A stretch of 37,203 nucleotides of DNA from the NCBI GenBank assembly GCA_947479915.1, contig CANKAU010000022.1, forward strand, positions 1-37,203. The letters are read 5' to 3'. Both the position numbers and the translations under genes were made by a program. Shown here in pieces: positions 27,285 to 35,141 of this stretch. The stretch comes from Chloroflexota bacterium. Lineage in GTDB: Bacteria; Chloroflexota; Dehalococcoidia; UBA2979. The notes beneath the pieces were generated by a model that was not told the origin of the DNA, searched no databases, and saw only the letters and a list, made by a program, of their open reading frames with translations. Numbering within the stretch: position 1 is the stretch's first letter; every line of letters starts with the position of its first letter.

Positions 27285-27307
27285 GCCGCCGGATCATAAC
27301 GGGCGGC
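27285..27307. promoter_or_regulatory. Inverted repeat in the divergent gap before the DtxR-family gene
   Basis: GCCGCC (27285-27290) and GGCGGC (27302-27307) flank an AT-richer 11-bp core, GGATCATAACG. It lies between the divergent nucleotidyltransferase-like and DtxR-family genes. The layout would suit an operator, possibly for the DtxR-type regulator itself, but the core does not match a known IdeR or MntR box closely. The rest of the 27219-27419 gap holds nothing recognisable. Confidence 0.3.
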
Positions 27308-27419
27308 TTGGCTACGCGCTGCTGCACCCCGCGGCGGGCCAGGGCAGGAGCGAGGCCGGGGCGGGCTTGTCGAAGCGCCAGAGGACGTGTGACCATCGGC
27401 GGCATCAGAGGGAGGGCTA

Positions 27420-28085
27420 ATGCCCAAGCAGGTCGAGAACGTCGCCGTCGACGATGCCCTGACGACGATCTATCGCATCACCCACGACGAGGGCGGCGAG
27501 GCCATCGCCGCGCGCCTCGCGGAGCGCCTCGACATCCGTCCGGCGTCGATGGCCGGGATGGTCGCCCGCCTGTCGCGCGACCACCTGGTGTCCGTGGAGG
27601 CCAAGAAGCGCATCACGCTCACGGCCGAGGGAATGGTGCGCGCCGAGCACATGGTGCGACGCCACCGGCTGGCCGAGTGCCTCCTGGTCGAGGTGCTGAA
27701 GCTGGAGTGGTGGCGCGCCTACGAAGAGGCGCACCTGATGGAGCACGCGATCTCGGACGTGACCGAGCCCCTGATCGTCCAGATGCTCGGCAACCCGGTG
27801 CGATCGCCCTTTGGCTACCCGATCCCCGGTAACGGGCACTCCCACCCGCTTTCTGCGCGCCGCCTCGCGGACCTCGCGGAGGGTGCGCGCTCCGTCGTGG
27901 AGCGCGTGTACGAGGAGGACGAGGAACTCCTGCGCTTCTTCGACCAGGAGGGCATCCGCCCCGGCGTCCCGATCGAGGTCACGGAGCGCGCCCCGAAGCG
28001 CGGCACCGTTACGGCGATCTTCGGCGAGCGGGAAGTCGTGCTGGGCACGGACGCCGCTCGCCTTGTCTGGGTGCCGGAGCGCTAG
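27420..28085 (+). CDS. DtxR/IdeR/MntR-family metal-dependent transcriptional regulator
   Basis: The 221-residue protein has an N-terminal winged helix (residues about 8-65, including DIRPASMAGMVARLSRDHLV as the recognition region) and then the metal-binding dimerisation domain. That domain contains AEHMVRRHRLAECLLVEVL and EEAHLMEHAISD, whose Glu, His and Cys positions are the usual ligands. A GNPVRSPFGYPIPG loop and a C-terminal FeoA/SH3-like domain (about 150-221) complete the family layout. It should repress genes when Fe(II) or Mn(II) is plentiful. GGGAGGG precedes ATG 27420. No iron-uptake or manganese-uptake gene lies beside it, so targets are elsewhere. Confidence 0.93.
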   Translation: MPKQVENVAVDDALTTIYRITHDEGGEAIAARLAERLDIRPASMAGMVARLSRDHLVSVEAKKRITLTAEGMVRAEHMVRRHRLAECLLVEVLKLEWWRAYEEAHLMEHAISDVTEPLIVQMLGNPVRSPFGYPIPGNGHSHPLSARRLADLAEGARSVVERVYEEDEELLRFFDQEGIRPGVPIEVTERAPKRGTVTAIFGEREVVLGTDAARLVWVPER

Positions 28086-28086
28086 C

Positions 28087-28130
28087 TCCCGTCGCGGGGT
28101 GCCTCGAAGCTACTCGACCACGCGACGGGA
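28087..28130. terminator. Long hairpin between convergent genes (bidirectional terminator candidate)
   Basis: TCCCGTCGCG (28087-28096) is a perfect 10-bp partner of CGCGACGGGA (28121-28130). The 24-nt loop can pair further (GGT with ACC after one mismatch). It occupies the gap between the DtxR-family gene and the convergent lipoprotein gene. No T tract is present. Confidence 0.5.
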
Positions 28131-28141
28131 ACCCGCGAGTG

Positions 28142-28789
28142 CTACGGCATGCCGGGGATCGTGAACCCGGGCGGCAGCGTGATCCCCGGAGGCAGGCCGA
28201 AGCCGGCGGGCGGGGTCGCCCCCGGCGTGATCCCGGCGGGCGGACCGAAGCCAGCGGGCGGCGTCGCGCCGGGCGACACGCCCGGGGGTGCCGTCGGGAT
28301 CGTCGCGGGCATCGTGGGGATCGCGGCCGGCATCGTCGGGATTGCCGCAGGAGCCCCGCCCCCGAACCCGGCGAGGATGCTCGCGGGGTTCGGAGCGCCG
28401 AGGGCCATGTTCACGCCGAACGAGGGGAGAGCGATCGCGCCCACGTTCGCCGTGACGGCGCCCACGTTGCTGTCCACCTTGACCGGCTTCAGCGTCGTCG
28501 GGAACGGGTTCACCGAGATCGCGAGTCCGTCCAACTTCCGCAGCGGGAGCGGCACGGGCGCGTTCAGCGGCTTGAACTCGGACTTCAGCGCCTCCGCTGC
28601 CTTCTTCGCGGCGCCTGCCGCCTGTGGCGCGGGCGTCGGCGTGGGCGTCGCCTGCTTCGACTTGCTGCTGCACGCGGCACCCACGAGGACGATCGCGGCG
28701 GCGCTGACGACGATCGCGGCGTCGCGCGTCACGCGGATCATCCGCGAGCGCCGAATGCGGGGGAGGGACGAGGTGTTGAGGTATCGCAT
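28142..28789 (-). CDS. Putative lipoprotein with Pro/Gly/Ala-rich repeat tail
   Basis: The 215-residue protein has a basic N-terminus, a hydrophobic helix and the lipobox VGAAC followed by SSKSKQ, so it is probably lipidated at Cys40. A Pro/Thr linker and a helical then beta-rich middle (residues about 60-125) follow. The last 80 residues are a repetitive tail with IPTMPA/IPTMPAT units and GATPPAGFG/LPPGITLPPGF units. ATG 28789 has AGGAG 8 nt upstream. It lies 21 bp downstream of the secreted coiled-coil gene on the same strand, so the two are probably an operon. Not matched to a known family. Confidence 0.72.
   Translation of the reverse strand: MRYLNTSSLPRIRRSRMIRVTRDAAIVVSAAAIVLVGAACSSKSKQATPTPTPAPQAAGAAKKAAEALKSEFKPLNAPVPLPLRKLDGLAISVNPFPTTLKPVKVDSNVGAVTANVGAIALPSFGVNMALGAPNPASILAGFGGGAPAAIPTMPAAIPTMPATIPTAPPGVSPGATPPAGFGPPAGITPGATPPAGFGLPPGITLPPGFTIPGMP
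28180..28360. repeat. GC-rich tandem repeats coding the lipoprotein tail
   Basis: Two repeat types adjoin: a unit containing CCGGCGGGCGG about every 48-60 bp at 28180-28290, and a unit containing GGCATCGTCGGGATTGCC-like sequence at about 28300-28350. They code the GATPPAGFG and IPTMPA repeats and are likely to vary in copy number. Confidence 0.6.
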
Positions 28790-28810
28790 GGCGGTTCTCC
28801 TGCCTCTGCG

Positions 28811-30385
28811 CTAGCGGGCCAACGACTGGGCGAGGAGTCGAGCCGACTCGTACGCCTGTCGCGCGTTGGCCTGCGCCTGCCGGGCCTGGTCGAGCTGCGC
28901 GATGAGCGCGCGCGGGTCACCGGAGGGCGACTGGCACGCGGCCTGCGCCTGCCCGATGGTGTTGATGAACGTATCCAGCGTCCCTGCGGACTTCGTCAGG
29001 GCGTCCTTCATCGACTGGATGCGCTGCTGATCCGTCGGGTCCGAGCCCGGGGCGGCCACCACGCCGCCCTGCGCGTTGCCGATCTCGCTGCGGGCAGCCT
29101 CGGCCTGCGTCTTTGCCGCGGCGAGGGCACTCCCCGCCTCCTGGCAGACGCGTGCCGGTGTCCACGTCCCCGCGGCCTGGTCCACCTGCGCCGCGACCTC
29201 GCGCCACGAGGCCTCGAAGCCGGTGTACGCGGCCGTGAACCCGACTTCGTCGCCGGCGTTCGCGGCAGTCCGCAGGGCGCCCTCGAGCTTGTTCCTCGAC
29301 GCGTCGAGGCGAGCGACCAGTGCGTCGGCGTCCAGCGCGCCGGGGTTCGCCGCCTTGAGCGCGGTGAGCTCCGCGCGGGCGAGGTTCAGCGTGTTCTTCG
29401 CGTCGGCGATGTAGACGTCCACGGCCTTCATGGCGAGCTGCACGCGCTTCTCGACGGCCGCGCGTTTCGCCGGCGTGTCGGCGGTCTTCGCGGCTGCGGT
29501 GCGCAGCTCCACCTCGGCGAGCATGGCGTCGAAGGCGACGCGGATGCCGTCCATGTCGGACTTGATGCCCGCACCCATCGCCTCTGCCGCCTTGTCGGCC
29601 TCGGCGCGGATGGTGGCCTTCGACTCCTCGATGCGGCTCGCGAGGGCGGCCTCCACCTGGACCGTGACCTCCTTCTTCGCCTGCTCGATCTTCTGGTCGA
29701 TGTACGGCTGGAGCGCGGCGCTGAACGAGGCCATCTGTTCCGGCTTGTAGCTCTTGGCGAGGTTCTGCGCGTAGGCGTTGATGTCCGCCTCGTACTTCGG
29801 CTTCACCTGCTCCTGCAGCCGGTCGGCGATCTTCTGGCCCTCGGCGCGCAGATCGGCTTCCGCCTGCTTGCGTCGCGGCTCCACGAACAGCTCCATGTCG
29901 GCGCGGATCTTCGCCTCGCGGGCGTCGACGGCCTTCTTCACCTCGCCGCCCATCGCCTCAGCGAGCGCGCCGTACTTCGCCTCCATGTCACGGTTCACAG
30001 CCAGCAGCCCACCAACGGCCGTGGTCGCCTGATCCACCGTGGGCGCGGAGCAGATCGCGCCGAGGGCGTCGTTGCCGCGCTTGCGGAAGTCCTCGGGGTT
30101 GGGGAGGGCGTACTTGATGCCCGCCTTGTCGAGGGCGGCCTGCGCGGCGGGCTGCTTGGCCGCCACGCCGTCGATCGCCGCGAACATCTCCTCGGCGCGC
30201 CAGCGTGACATGAGGCAGACGCCCTCGACGAGCTCGGCCTGCGAGAGGACGGCGCGAGCGGCGTCGGGCACCATCACGCCGAGGTTGGGAGGTGCGGACG
30301 GTTGGGCGCGCCCGTCGAGGGGCGACGCGAGTGCTGCTCCGACGAGCAGGAGGACGATTCCGACACGAAGGATGATGCGCCGCAA
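28811..30385 (-). CDS. Secreted, long coiled-coil protein of unknown function
   Basis: The 524-residue protein starts, from TTG 30385, with MRRIILRVG, a hydrophobic core and a likely cleavage after DGRAQ. The mature part is Ala/Glu/Lys-rich and almost wholly helical, with long heptad-like stretches from about residue 120 to 330 (AEADLRAEGQKIADRLQEQV, AKKEVTVQVEAALASRIEES). It has a few cysteines (VCLMS, ICSAP, VCQEAG, AACQSP) that could form disulfides. TTG 30385 was preferred to ATG 30427 because GGAG lies 7 nt before TTG and gives a clean signal peptide. I do not recognise a family. With the lipoprotein gene 21 bp downstream it looks like an envelope module. Confidence 0.75.
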   Translation of the reverse strand: MRRIILRVGIVLLLVGAALASPLDGRAQPSAPPNLGVMVPDAARAVLSQAELVEGVCLMSRWRAEEMFAAIDGVAAKQPAAQAALDKAGIKYALPNPEDFRKRGNDALGAICSAPTVDQATTAVGGLLAVNRDMEAKYGALAEAMGGEVKKAVDAREAKIRADMELFVEPRRKQAEADLRAEGQKIADRLQEQVKPKYEADINAYAQNLAKSYKPEQMASFSAALQPYIDQKIEQAKKEVTVQVEAALASRIEESKATIRAEADKAAEAMGAGIKSDMDGIRVAFDAMLAEVELRTAAAKTADTPAKRAAVEKRVQLAMKAVDVYIADAKNTLNLARAELTALKAANPGALDADALVARLDASRNKLEGALRTAANAGDEVGFTAAYTGFEASWREVAAQVDQAAGTWTPARVCQEAGSALAAAKTQAEAARSEIGNAQGGVVAAPGSDPTDQQRIQSMKDALTKSAGTLDTFINTIGQAQAACQSPSGDPRALIAQLDQARQAQANARQAYESARLLAQSLAR

Positions 30386-30506
30386 GGAGAGACTCCAGTC
30401 TGGCGCCGGGTCGCCCCGTCGTTCCATCCCGGAACACCATCATTGCGCGCACACGCGTGGCATCTACCGGCGATCGTCCCTGCTCCGGCGGGACGAACGG
30501 CAGCGC

Positions 30507-31280
30507 CTACCCGGCGTTGTCGTCCCACGTCGGCGGCCGGCGCTCGATGAACGCACGCATCCCCTCGCGCGTGTCGGCGGTCGTCGAGGCGCGCTCGCGG
30601 AGGCGCTGCTCCCACACGACGGCCGCCGCGGTCGCCTCGAACGTCTTCAGGTAGTTGAGTTTCGTGGCCTGCACGGCGGTGGGAGGGTGCCGCGCGATGC
30701 GCTCCGCCATGCGGATCGCGGCGAGCAGTACCTCGTCGTCCGGGACGACGGCGTTGATGAGGCCCCCCTGGAGTGCGCGCGCCGCGGACACGTTGTCGCC
30801 GGTGTACAGCAGCTCGGAGAGGAACGCGCGCGACAGGCCCTCGAGGGCGAACGGGACCGTGCGCGAGATCGTCCCGCGCGCGACCTCCGGCATGCCGAAC
30901 TGCGCGCTCTCTCCGGCGATGCGGATGTCGCACCTGGTCGCGACCAGGTTCAGGCCCGCGCCGAGGCAGTAGCCGTTGATGGCGGCGACCATCGGCTTGA
31001 TCAGATCGGTCGTGCCGTGCTCGTTCAGGGCACCCGGCGCGTGAGGAGCCTCCAGCGGACCGGTTCCGCCCGCCCACTCCTTCACGTCGGCACCCGCGCA
31101 GAAGGCGCGGCCCGCCCCCGTGACGATGACTACCCGGACGGCCTCGTCGCCTCCGGCGATCTGCAGCGCCTCGTCGAACTCCCCGCGCATCTGCGCGCCG
31201 AACGCGTTGAGGCGATCTGGGCGGTTCAGCGTGACGATCGCGATGTGCTCGCTGTGGTGCTCGTAGCGGATGAAGTCCAT
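30507..31280 (-). CDS. Enoyl-CoA hydratase/isomerase (crotonase) family protein
   Basis: The 257-residue protein is a crotonase: IAIVTLNRPDRLNAFGAQM near the N-terminus, the first oxyanion-hole segment GRAFCAGADVKEW, the second MVAAINGYCLGAGLNLV, and AQFGMPEVARGTISR, where the Glu would be one catalytic acid. It hydrates or isomerises enoyl-CoA thioesters; the second usual Glu position is not obvious, so isomerase or other crotonase chemistry is possible. ATG 31280 follows GGGGGGAC; an 18-codon upstream extension is not needed. It is divergent from the hydrolase gene. Confidence 0.92.
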   Translation of the reverse strand: MDFIRYEHHSEHIAIVTLNRPDRLNAFGAQMRGEFDEALQIAGGDEAVRVVIVTGAGRAFCAGADVKEWAGGTGPLEAPHAPGALNEHGTTDLIKPMVAAINGYCLGAGLNLVATRCDIRIAGESAQFGMPEVARGTISRTVPFALEGLSRAFLSELLYTGDNVSAARALQGGLINAVVPDDEVLLAAIRMAERIARHPPTAVQATKLNYLKTFEATAAAVVWEQRLRERASTTADTREGMRAFIERRPPTWDDNAG

Positions 31281-31405
31281 GGATGTCCCCCCGGCTGCGG
31301 CGCGTGACCGTCCGATCATCGTGCGCTTCGTCAACGCGATCTGGTGATAGACGCGGCCGGGACAGGTGATAACCTCGCGCGGGTTCCAAGCGGGAGGACG
31401 TGGCG

Positions 31406-32290
31406 ATGGCCGAGCCGTGGCAGCACTTCTACCAGTCGCAGCGATTGCGGCTGGCCTACTGGGTCTGGGGCGATGCGGACAAGCCGCCGCTGCTCCTCGT
31501 TCACGGCATGCGCGACCACTCGCGCTCCTGGGACCGCATCGCCGAGGCGTTCGCCGACCAGTACCGCGTGGTCGCCTGTGATCTCCGCGGGCACGGCGAC
31601 TCTGAGTGGGAGAAGGGCGGCCATTACGGCGCGCCCGAGTTCATGCTCGACATCGTCGCGCTCATTGACCTGCTTGGCGGGAAGGTGGACGTGGTCGCGC
31701 ACTCCATGGGCGGTCGCGCGACGCTCGTGACAGCCGGTGTCTTCCCCGATCGCTTCCGGCGCATTGTCGCGGTCGAGGGCACGGGCGGGCGCTTCCGCGC
31801 GGCGCCGCTGCCTCGCGGCCCGCAGCGCCTGCACGAATGGGCCCAGCGGACGCGGGCGATGGAGCGGCGGGAGCCGCGGGTCTACCGCGCGTTCAACGAC
31901 GCCGTGGAGCGCGTCCAGGAGGCGAACCCGCGGCTGACGCAGGGGATGGCGGAGCACCTCGCTCGGTGGGGCGCGCACGCCATCAACGGCGGGTTCTCGT
32001 GGAAGTACGACCCGTGGATGTACACGCAGCACGAGTTGGACGTGCCGCCTGACGAATACGATGCGTACTGGAAGGACATCACGGCCCCCGTGCTGCACCT
32101 GATCAGCAGCGAGGGCGAGGAGCGCCGGGCGACGCGTGACGGGAAGCCTATTGCGAGCTTCTTCGCGGACGCTACGACGCAGGTGGTGCCGGACTCCGGC
32201 CACTGGCTGCACCACGACCAGCCGGAAGTCACGATCGCGGCGATCCGTGCGTTCCTCGGCGAGCCGCCGCGCGTCGAGCGGGGCGAGTAG
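31406..32290 (+). CDS. Alpha/beta-hydrolase
   Basis: The 294-residue protein has the alpha/beta-hydrolase landmarks. LLLVHGMRDHSRSW holds the oxyanion HG, and VACDLRGHGDSEW follows. The nucleophile Ser is in VVAHSMGGRATL (H-S-M-G-G), the cap region is rich in Arg and Trp, and the catalytic His is in VPDSGHWLHHDQPE. It resembles esterases and C-C bond hydrolases; the substrate is unknown. ATG 31406 has GGGAGGA 7 nt upstream, preferred to GTG 31400. Upstream, GGTGATA occurs twice (31343 and 31365), possibly a regulatory pair. Confidence 0.92.
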   Translation: MAEPWQHFYQSQRLRLAYWVWGDADKPPLLLVHGMRDHSRSWDRIAEAFADQYRVVACDLRGHGDSEWEKGGHYGAPEFMLDIVALIDLLGGKVDVVAHSMGGRATLVTAGVFPDRFRRIVAVEGTGGRFRAAPLPRGPQRLHEWAQRTRAMERREPRVYRAFNDAVERVQEANPRLTQGMAEHLARWGAHAINGGFSWKYDPWMYTQHELDVPPDEYDAYWKDITAPVLHLISSEGEERRATRDGKPIASFFADATTQVVPDSGHWLHHDQPEVTIAAIRAFLGEPPRVERGE

Positions 32291-32324
32291 CTAGTTCCGC
32301 GCGCCCGCGACTACCGCCGCGACG

Positions 32325-32563
32325 GGACCACCATCCCTTGCGGCGGATGGCCTGGTAAGACGTCGATCCGTCCATCACACGCGTGCTGGGATCGAGGAGG
32401 ATCGCCCGGGAGGCGTTCGGCTCCTCGTCAGCAAACAGACCGAGCGCCTCGCGCCCGTCGGCGGCCTGCACCATCTCGTCGCCCTCTTCGTCCAGCACGT
32501 CCGCGAGGGCTGGCCCGATCCACGGTCGTCGTCGACGACCATGATCTCTTCGCGGGTCAGCAT
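32325..32563 (-). pseudogene. Frameshifted, truncated response-regulator receiver domain
   Basis: From ATG 32563 the frame reads MLTREEIMVVDDDRG, the acidic pocket of a receiver domain, then becomes meaningless. After a one-base shift near 32525 the next frame continues IGPALADVLDEEGDEMVQAADGREALGLF and reaches AILLDPSTRVMDG, the equivalent of the phosphorylation-site loop, and SYQAIRRKG. The rest of the receiver, including the Lys loop and any output domain, is absent. The order is exactly that of a receiver, so this is a decayed gene and not chance. The remaining gap, 32564-32778, holds only a weak TTGTAT/TACGAC pair and the start region of the next gene. Confidence 0.65.
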
Positions 32564-32778
32564 GGAGGAGTGTTCGATCGTGGCGTGGCTGGTGTCCTCC
32601 GAGCGCACGAGGTGCGTTGCGCGCGCACGGTAGGTCGCGAAACGAAACGCGATGCCGGTTCCATTCCAGAAGCGCGCGCGATTTGTATTCGTCAGTACCT
32701 TCGATACGACCTGAACTCGCTAGCGTGGCGACACGGCCCCCGGGCTGGTCACCGTCCATCGCAGCATGGGGAGCTCAG

Positions 32779-33498
32779 GTGGTCGCACCGCCGTCCCGCG
32801 ACAATCTCCTGCTGCAGGCACTACCCGCGGCGGAGCGTGAACTGCTGCGAGCCGACCTCACTTCGGTGGTCATCCAACGCTCCACGCTCCTCGCGGATGT
32901 CGGGGAGCCGCTTCGGCACGTGGTGTTCCCGGCGGGGGGCGCTGTGTCGCTCGTGACGGCGACTGCCGACGGTGGCTCGGTGGAGGCGGTGCTGATCGGC
33001 AACGACGGCGTGGCCGGGAGCTGGTGTGCGGTGGGCATTGAGGGCGCGCCGTGGCGGACGATCGTGCAGGCGGGTGGCCCCGCCTACCAGATGACGTCAG
33101 AGGCCTTCCGTCGGGCGATGGACGAGATGCCGACGCTCGCGCGGCTGGTCGCGCGCTACAACGTCGCAGCCCACCTCCTCACCTCGCAATCGGCTGCGTG
33201 CAACCGCTTCCACGAGCTCCCCGCGCGCGCCGCGCGCTGGCTGCTGATGGTCAGCGACCGGACGGGGACCTCCGAACTCACGCTGACGCACGACTTCCTG
33301 TCGCAGATGCTCGGCGCGTATCGCCCCAGCGTGACCGTGGCGCTCCGCGGACTGGACGCCGCGGGACTCGTCGAGATGCGACGCAGCCGGCTCCAGATCG
33401 TCGATCGCGCCAGCCTCGAGGCCCTCGCCTGCGAGTGCTACAACGTGGGCCGGCAGCAGACGCGTGACCTGCTTCGCCTCAACGGTCTGGCGGAGTAG
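32779..33498 (+). CDS. Crp/Fnr-family transcriptional regulator (paralog 1)
   Basis: The 239-residue protein has an N-terminal cyclic-nucleotide-binding-like domain with HVVFPAGGAVSLV and VLIGNDGVAGSW. A long dimer helix follows (LLTSQSAACNRFHELPARAARWLL), then a Crp-type winged helix with LTHDFLSQMLGAYRPSVTVALRGLDAAGLV. It ends with a conserved ACECY segment. The phosphate-binding loop lacks the Arg/Ser pair needed for cAMP, so the signal is probably not cAMP, and there is no FNR N-terminal cysteine set. The start is GTG 32779, with GGGGAG upstream. This gives MVAPPSRDNLLLQALP, aligned with the paralog's MNPTDNLLLAALG. Its 3' end overlaps that convergent paralog by 20 bp. Confidence 0.88.
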   Translation: MVAPPSRDNLLLQALPAAERELLRADLTSVVIQRSTLLADVGEPLRHVVFPAGGAVSLVTATADGGSVEAVLIGNDGVAGSWCAVGIEGAPWRTIVQAGGPAYQMTSEAFRRAMDEMPTLARLVARYNVAAHLLTSQSAACNRFHELPARAARWLLMVSDRTGTSELTLTHDFLSQMLGAYRPSVTVALRGLDAAGLVEMRRSRLQIVDRASLEALACECYNVGRQQTRDLLRLNGLAE

Positions 33499-34216
33499 CG
33501 ACCGCGTCGTCGCCCAGTTCGTCTGCCGGCACGCCGTGCGCGTACTCGATCTGCACCCGCGCGTAGCACTCGCACGTGTCGCGCAGCAGCGCTTCCCGAT
33601 CAAGGACGCGGATCCGACCCCGGTTGATCTCCAGGGTGCCTCGCGCGCTCAGGGCGTTGAGAACCAGCGTTTCGCTCGGCCGGTTCGCGCCCAGCATGAA
33701 TGCGAGGTACTCCTGCGTGATCGCGAACTCGTCCGTCCTCGATCGATCCTGCATCAGCAGCAGCCACCGAGCGGTGCGTTGCTCCAGCGAGTGGAACTGC
33801 GCGCACGCCGCAGACTGCGCGATGAAGCTGATCAGCAGGCCCGCGTAGTCCGCGAGGAGGGCAGGCAGGTCACCGCCCTGCCGCAACAGGCGACTCAGAT
33901 CCGCTCGCGACATCACCAGCGCTTCGCCCGGTACCTGCATGATCGACCGCCAGCGCGAGCGGTCCTGTCCCAGGCCGATCGGGAAGCCGAGCATCCCCTC
34001 CCGGCCGATGATGCCCGGCTCCAGCGCGTGGCCATCCTCCATGAGGATGAGCAATGACGCGGCGCCGGAGGTGAAGAAGAAGACGTCCGTCACGGGCGCG
34101 TCCTGCTCGTAGAGCAGGTCGCCGATCGCCAACTGGACGGGGTGCATCAGCGTGAGCAGATGCGCGCGTTCCTCCTCGCCGAGCGCCGCAAGGAGGAGGT
34201 TGTCTGTGGGGTTCAT
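33479..34216 (-). CDS. Crp/Fnr-family transcriptional regulator (paralog 2)
   Basis: The 245-residue protein has the same layout as its convergent neighbour: DVFFFTSGAASLLILMEDG and IIGREGMLGFPIGLG in the sensor domain, a dimer helix with SFIAQSAACAQFHSLEQRTARWLL, and an HTH with ITQEYLAFMLGANRPSETLVLNALSARG. It ends with TCECYARVQIEY, the same C-E-C-Y element. The two share a DNLLL N-terminus and SAAC-x-x-FH helix and are clearly paralogs. A cAMP-type Arg/Ser pair is not evident. The gene is divergent from the OmpR-type regulator; the shared 135-bp gap carries an inverted repeat at 34288-34304. Confidence 0.9.
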   Translation of the reverse strand: MNPTDNLLLAALGEEERAHLLTLMHPVQLAIGDLLYEQDAPVTDVFFFTSGAASLLILMEDGHALEPGIIGREGMLGFPIGLGQDRSRWRSIMQVPGEALVMSRADLSRLLRQGGDLPALLADYAGLLISFIAQSAACAQFHSLEQRTARWLLLMQDRSRTDEFAITQEYLAFMLGANRPSETLVLNALSARGTLEINRGRIRVLDREALLRDTCECYARVQIEYAHGVPADELGDDAVATPPDR

Positions 34217-34287
34217 GGGGAGCGCGCCTGACTGCGGGGTGTCCGCGAGGTCAGCGTACCAGCCCCGATCCCGGCGGACGCGTTAAT

Positions 34288-34304
34288 GGTGCATTTACAG
34301 CACC
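34288..34304. promoter_or_regulatory. Inverted repeat between divergent regulators (operator candidate)
   Basis: GGTGC (34288-34292) and GCACC (34300-34304) flank the AT-rich core ATTTACA. It is the only AT-rich patch in the gap between the Crp/Fnr-type and OmpR-type regulator genes, so one or both may bind it. It does not match the CRP (TGTGA-N6-TCACA) or FNR (TTGAT-N4-ATCAA) boxes. Confidence 0.35.
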
Positions 34305-34352
34305 CCCGGATACTCACCTCAACGAATACGGAACGAGAAGCCGGAGGGCGCA

Positions 34353-35141
34353 GTGCCGCTCACCCTGGTCGTCGAAGACGACCCCACGATCGCCGAGGTC
34401 GTCACCTACCAGCTGCAGAAGTACGGCCACCAGGTCACCGTGGCACACGATGGCGCCGACGCGCTCCACCTCGCACGATCGGGCAACTTCGGACTCATCG
34501 TGCTGGACATCATGCTGCCCGGCATGTCGGGCATCGATGTGCTGCGCGTGCTGCGTCGCGAATCGGACGTGCCGGTGATCGTATTGAGCGCCCGGGATGC
34601 GGACGCGGATCAGGTGCTCGCGCTGGAGCTCGGCGCGGACGACTACGTCACGAAGCCCTTCTCCATGCGCCAGTTCCTCGCGCGTATCGCGGCGGTCAGC
34701 CGTCGCAGCGCCCGGCCGGAGGCGCCCGCCCCCGCGGACCTCGACGATTACACGCTGGTCATCGACGAGAGGCAGCATGAGGTGCGCCGGCGCGGCGAGG
34801 TCATCGCCCTGCCGCCGAAGGTGTTCGAGGTGCTGTGCTTCCTCGCCCGCAACGCGAATCGCGTGTGCGCGCGGCACGAGGTGCTGGACGCGGTCTGGGG
34901 CGACGAGTACGACGGGCAGACGCGCACGCTGGACGTGCACGTCCACTGGCTCCGCCAGCGCATCGAGGACGACCCGGCGAACCCGCGCTTCGTGCAGACG
35001 GTGCGCCAGTACGGCTACCGTTTCCAGCCCTCGCCCGAGGACAGCACGGAGCGAGCGATCTTCGTGACCGCGCCGGTCGTGACCGCTCCCCCGGCGGTCT
35101 CGCGCGACCTCGTTACTCGGGGCGCGCGAACGTTGGCGTAG
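34353..35141 (+). CDS. OmpR/PhoB-type response regulator, orphan
   Basis: The 262-residue protein has a receiver domain with the acidic pair Asp9/Asp10, the phosphorylation site Asp52 in VLDIMLPGMSG, the switch Ser79 and Lys101 in DDYVTKPF. A winged-helix OmpR/PhoB DNA-binding domain follows (LPPKVFEVLCFLARNANRVC, then VHVHWLRQRIEDDPANPRFV and VRQYGYRF). About 35 residues beyond the domain form a Thr/Ala/Val-rich tail. The start is GTG 34353, with GGAGGG upstream. No histidine kinase gene is adjacent, so it is an orphan in this window. Its last 29 bp overlap the convergent secreted-protein gene. Confidence 0.93.
   Translation: MPLTLVVEDDPTIAEVVTYQLQKYGHQVTVAHDGADALHLARSGNFGLIVLDIMLPGMSGIDVLRVLRRESDVPVIVLSARDADADQVLALELGADDYVTKPFSMRQFLARIAAVSRRSARPEAPAPADLDDYTLVIDERQHEVRRRGEVIALPPKVFEVLCFLARNANRVCARHEVLDAVWGDEYDGQTRTLDVHVHWLRQRIEDDPANPRFVQTVRQYGYRFQPSPEDSTERAIFVTAPVVTAPPAVSRDLVTRGARTLA

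Noticed and set aside
28149-28814. Plus-strand Gly/Pro-rich frame opposite the lipoprotein gene
   Set aside because: It is a repeat-driven shadow. The minus strand has the lipobox, ribosome site and operon context.
32779-34216. Assigning the two Crp/Fnr-type proteins as CRP or FNR
   Set aside because: They lack the cAMP-binding Arg/Ser signature and the FNR iron-sulfur cysteines, so only the family level is supported.
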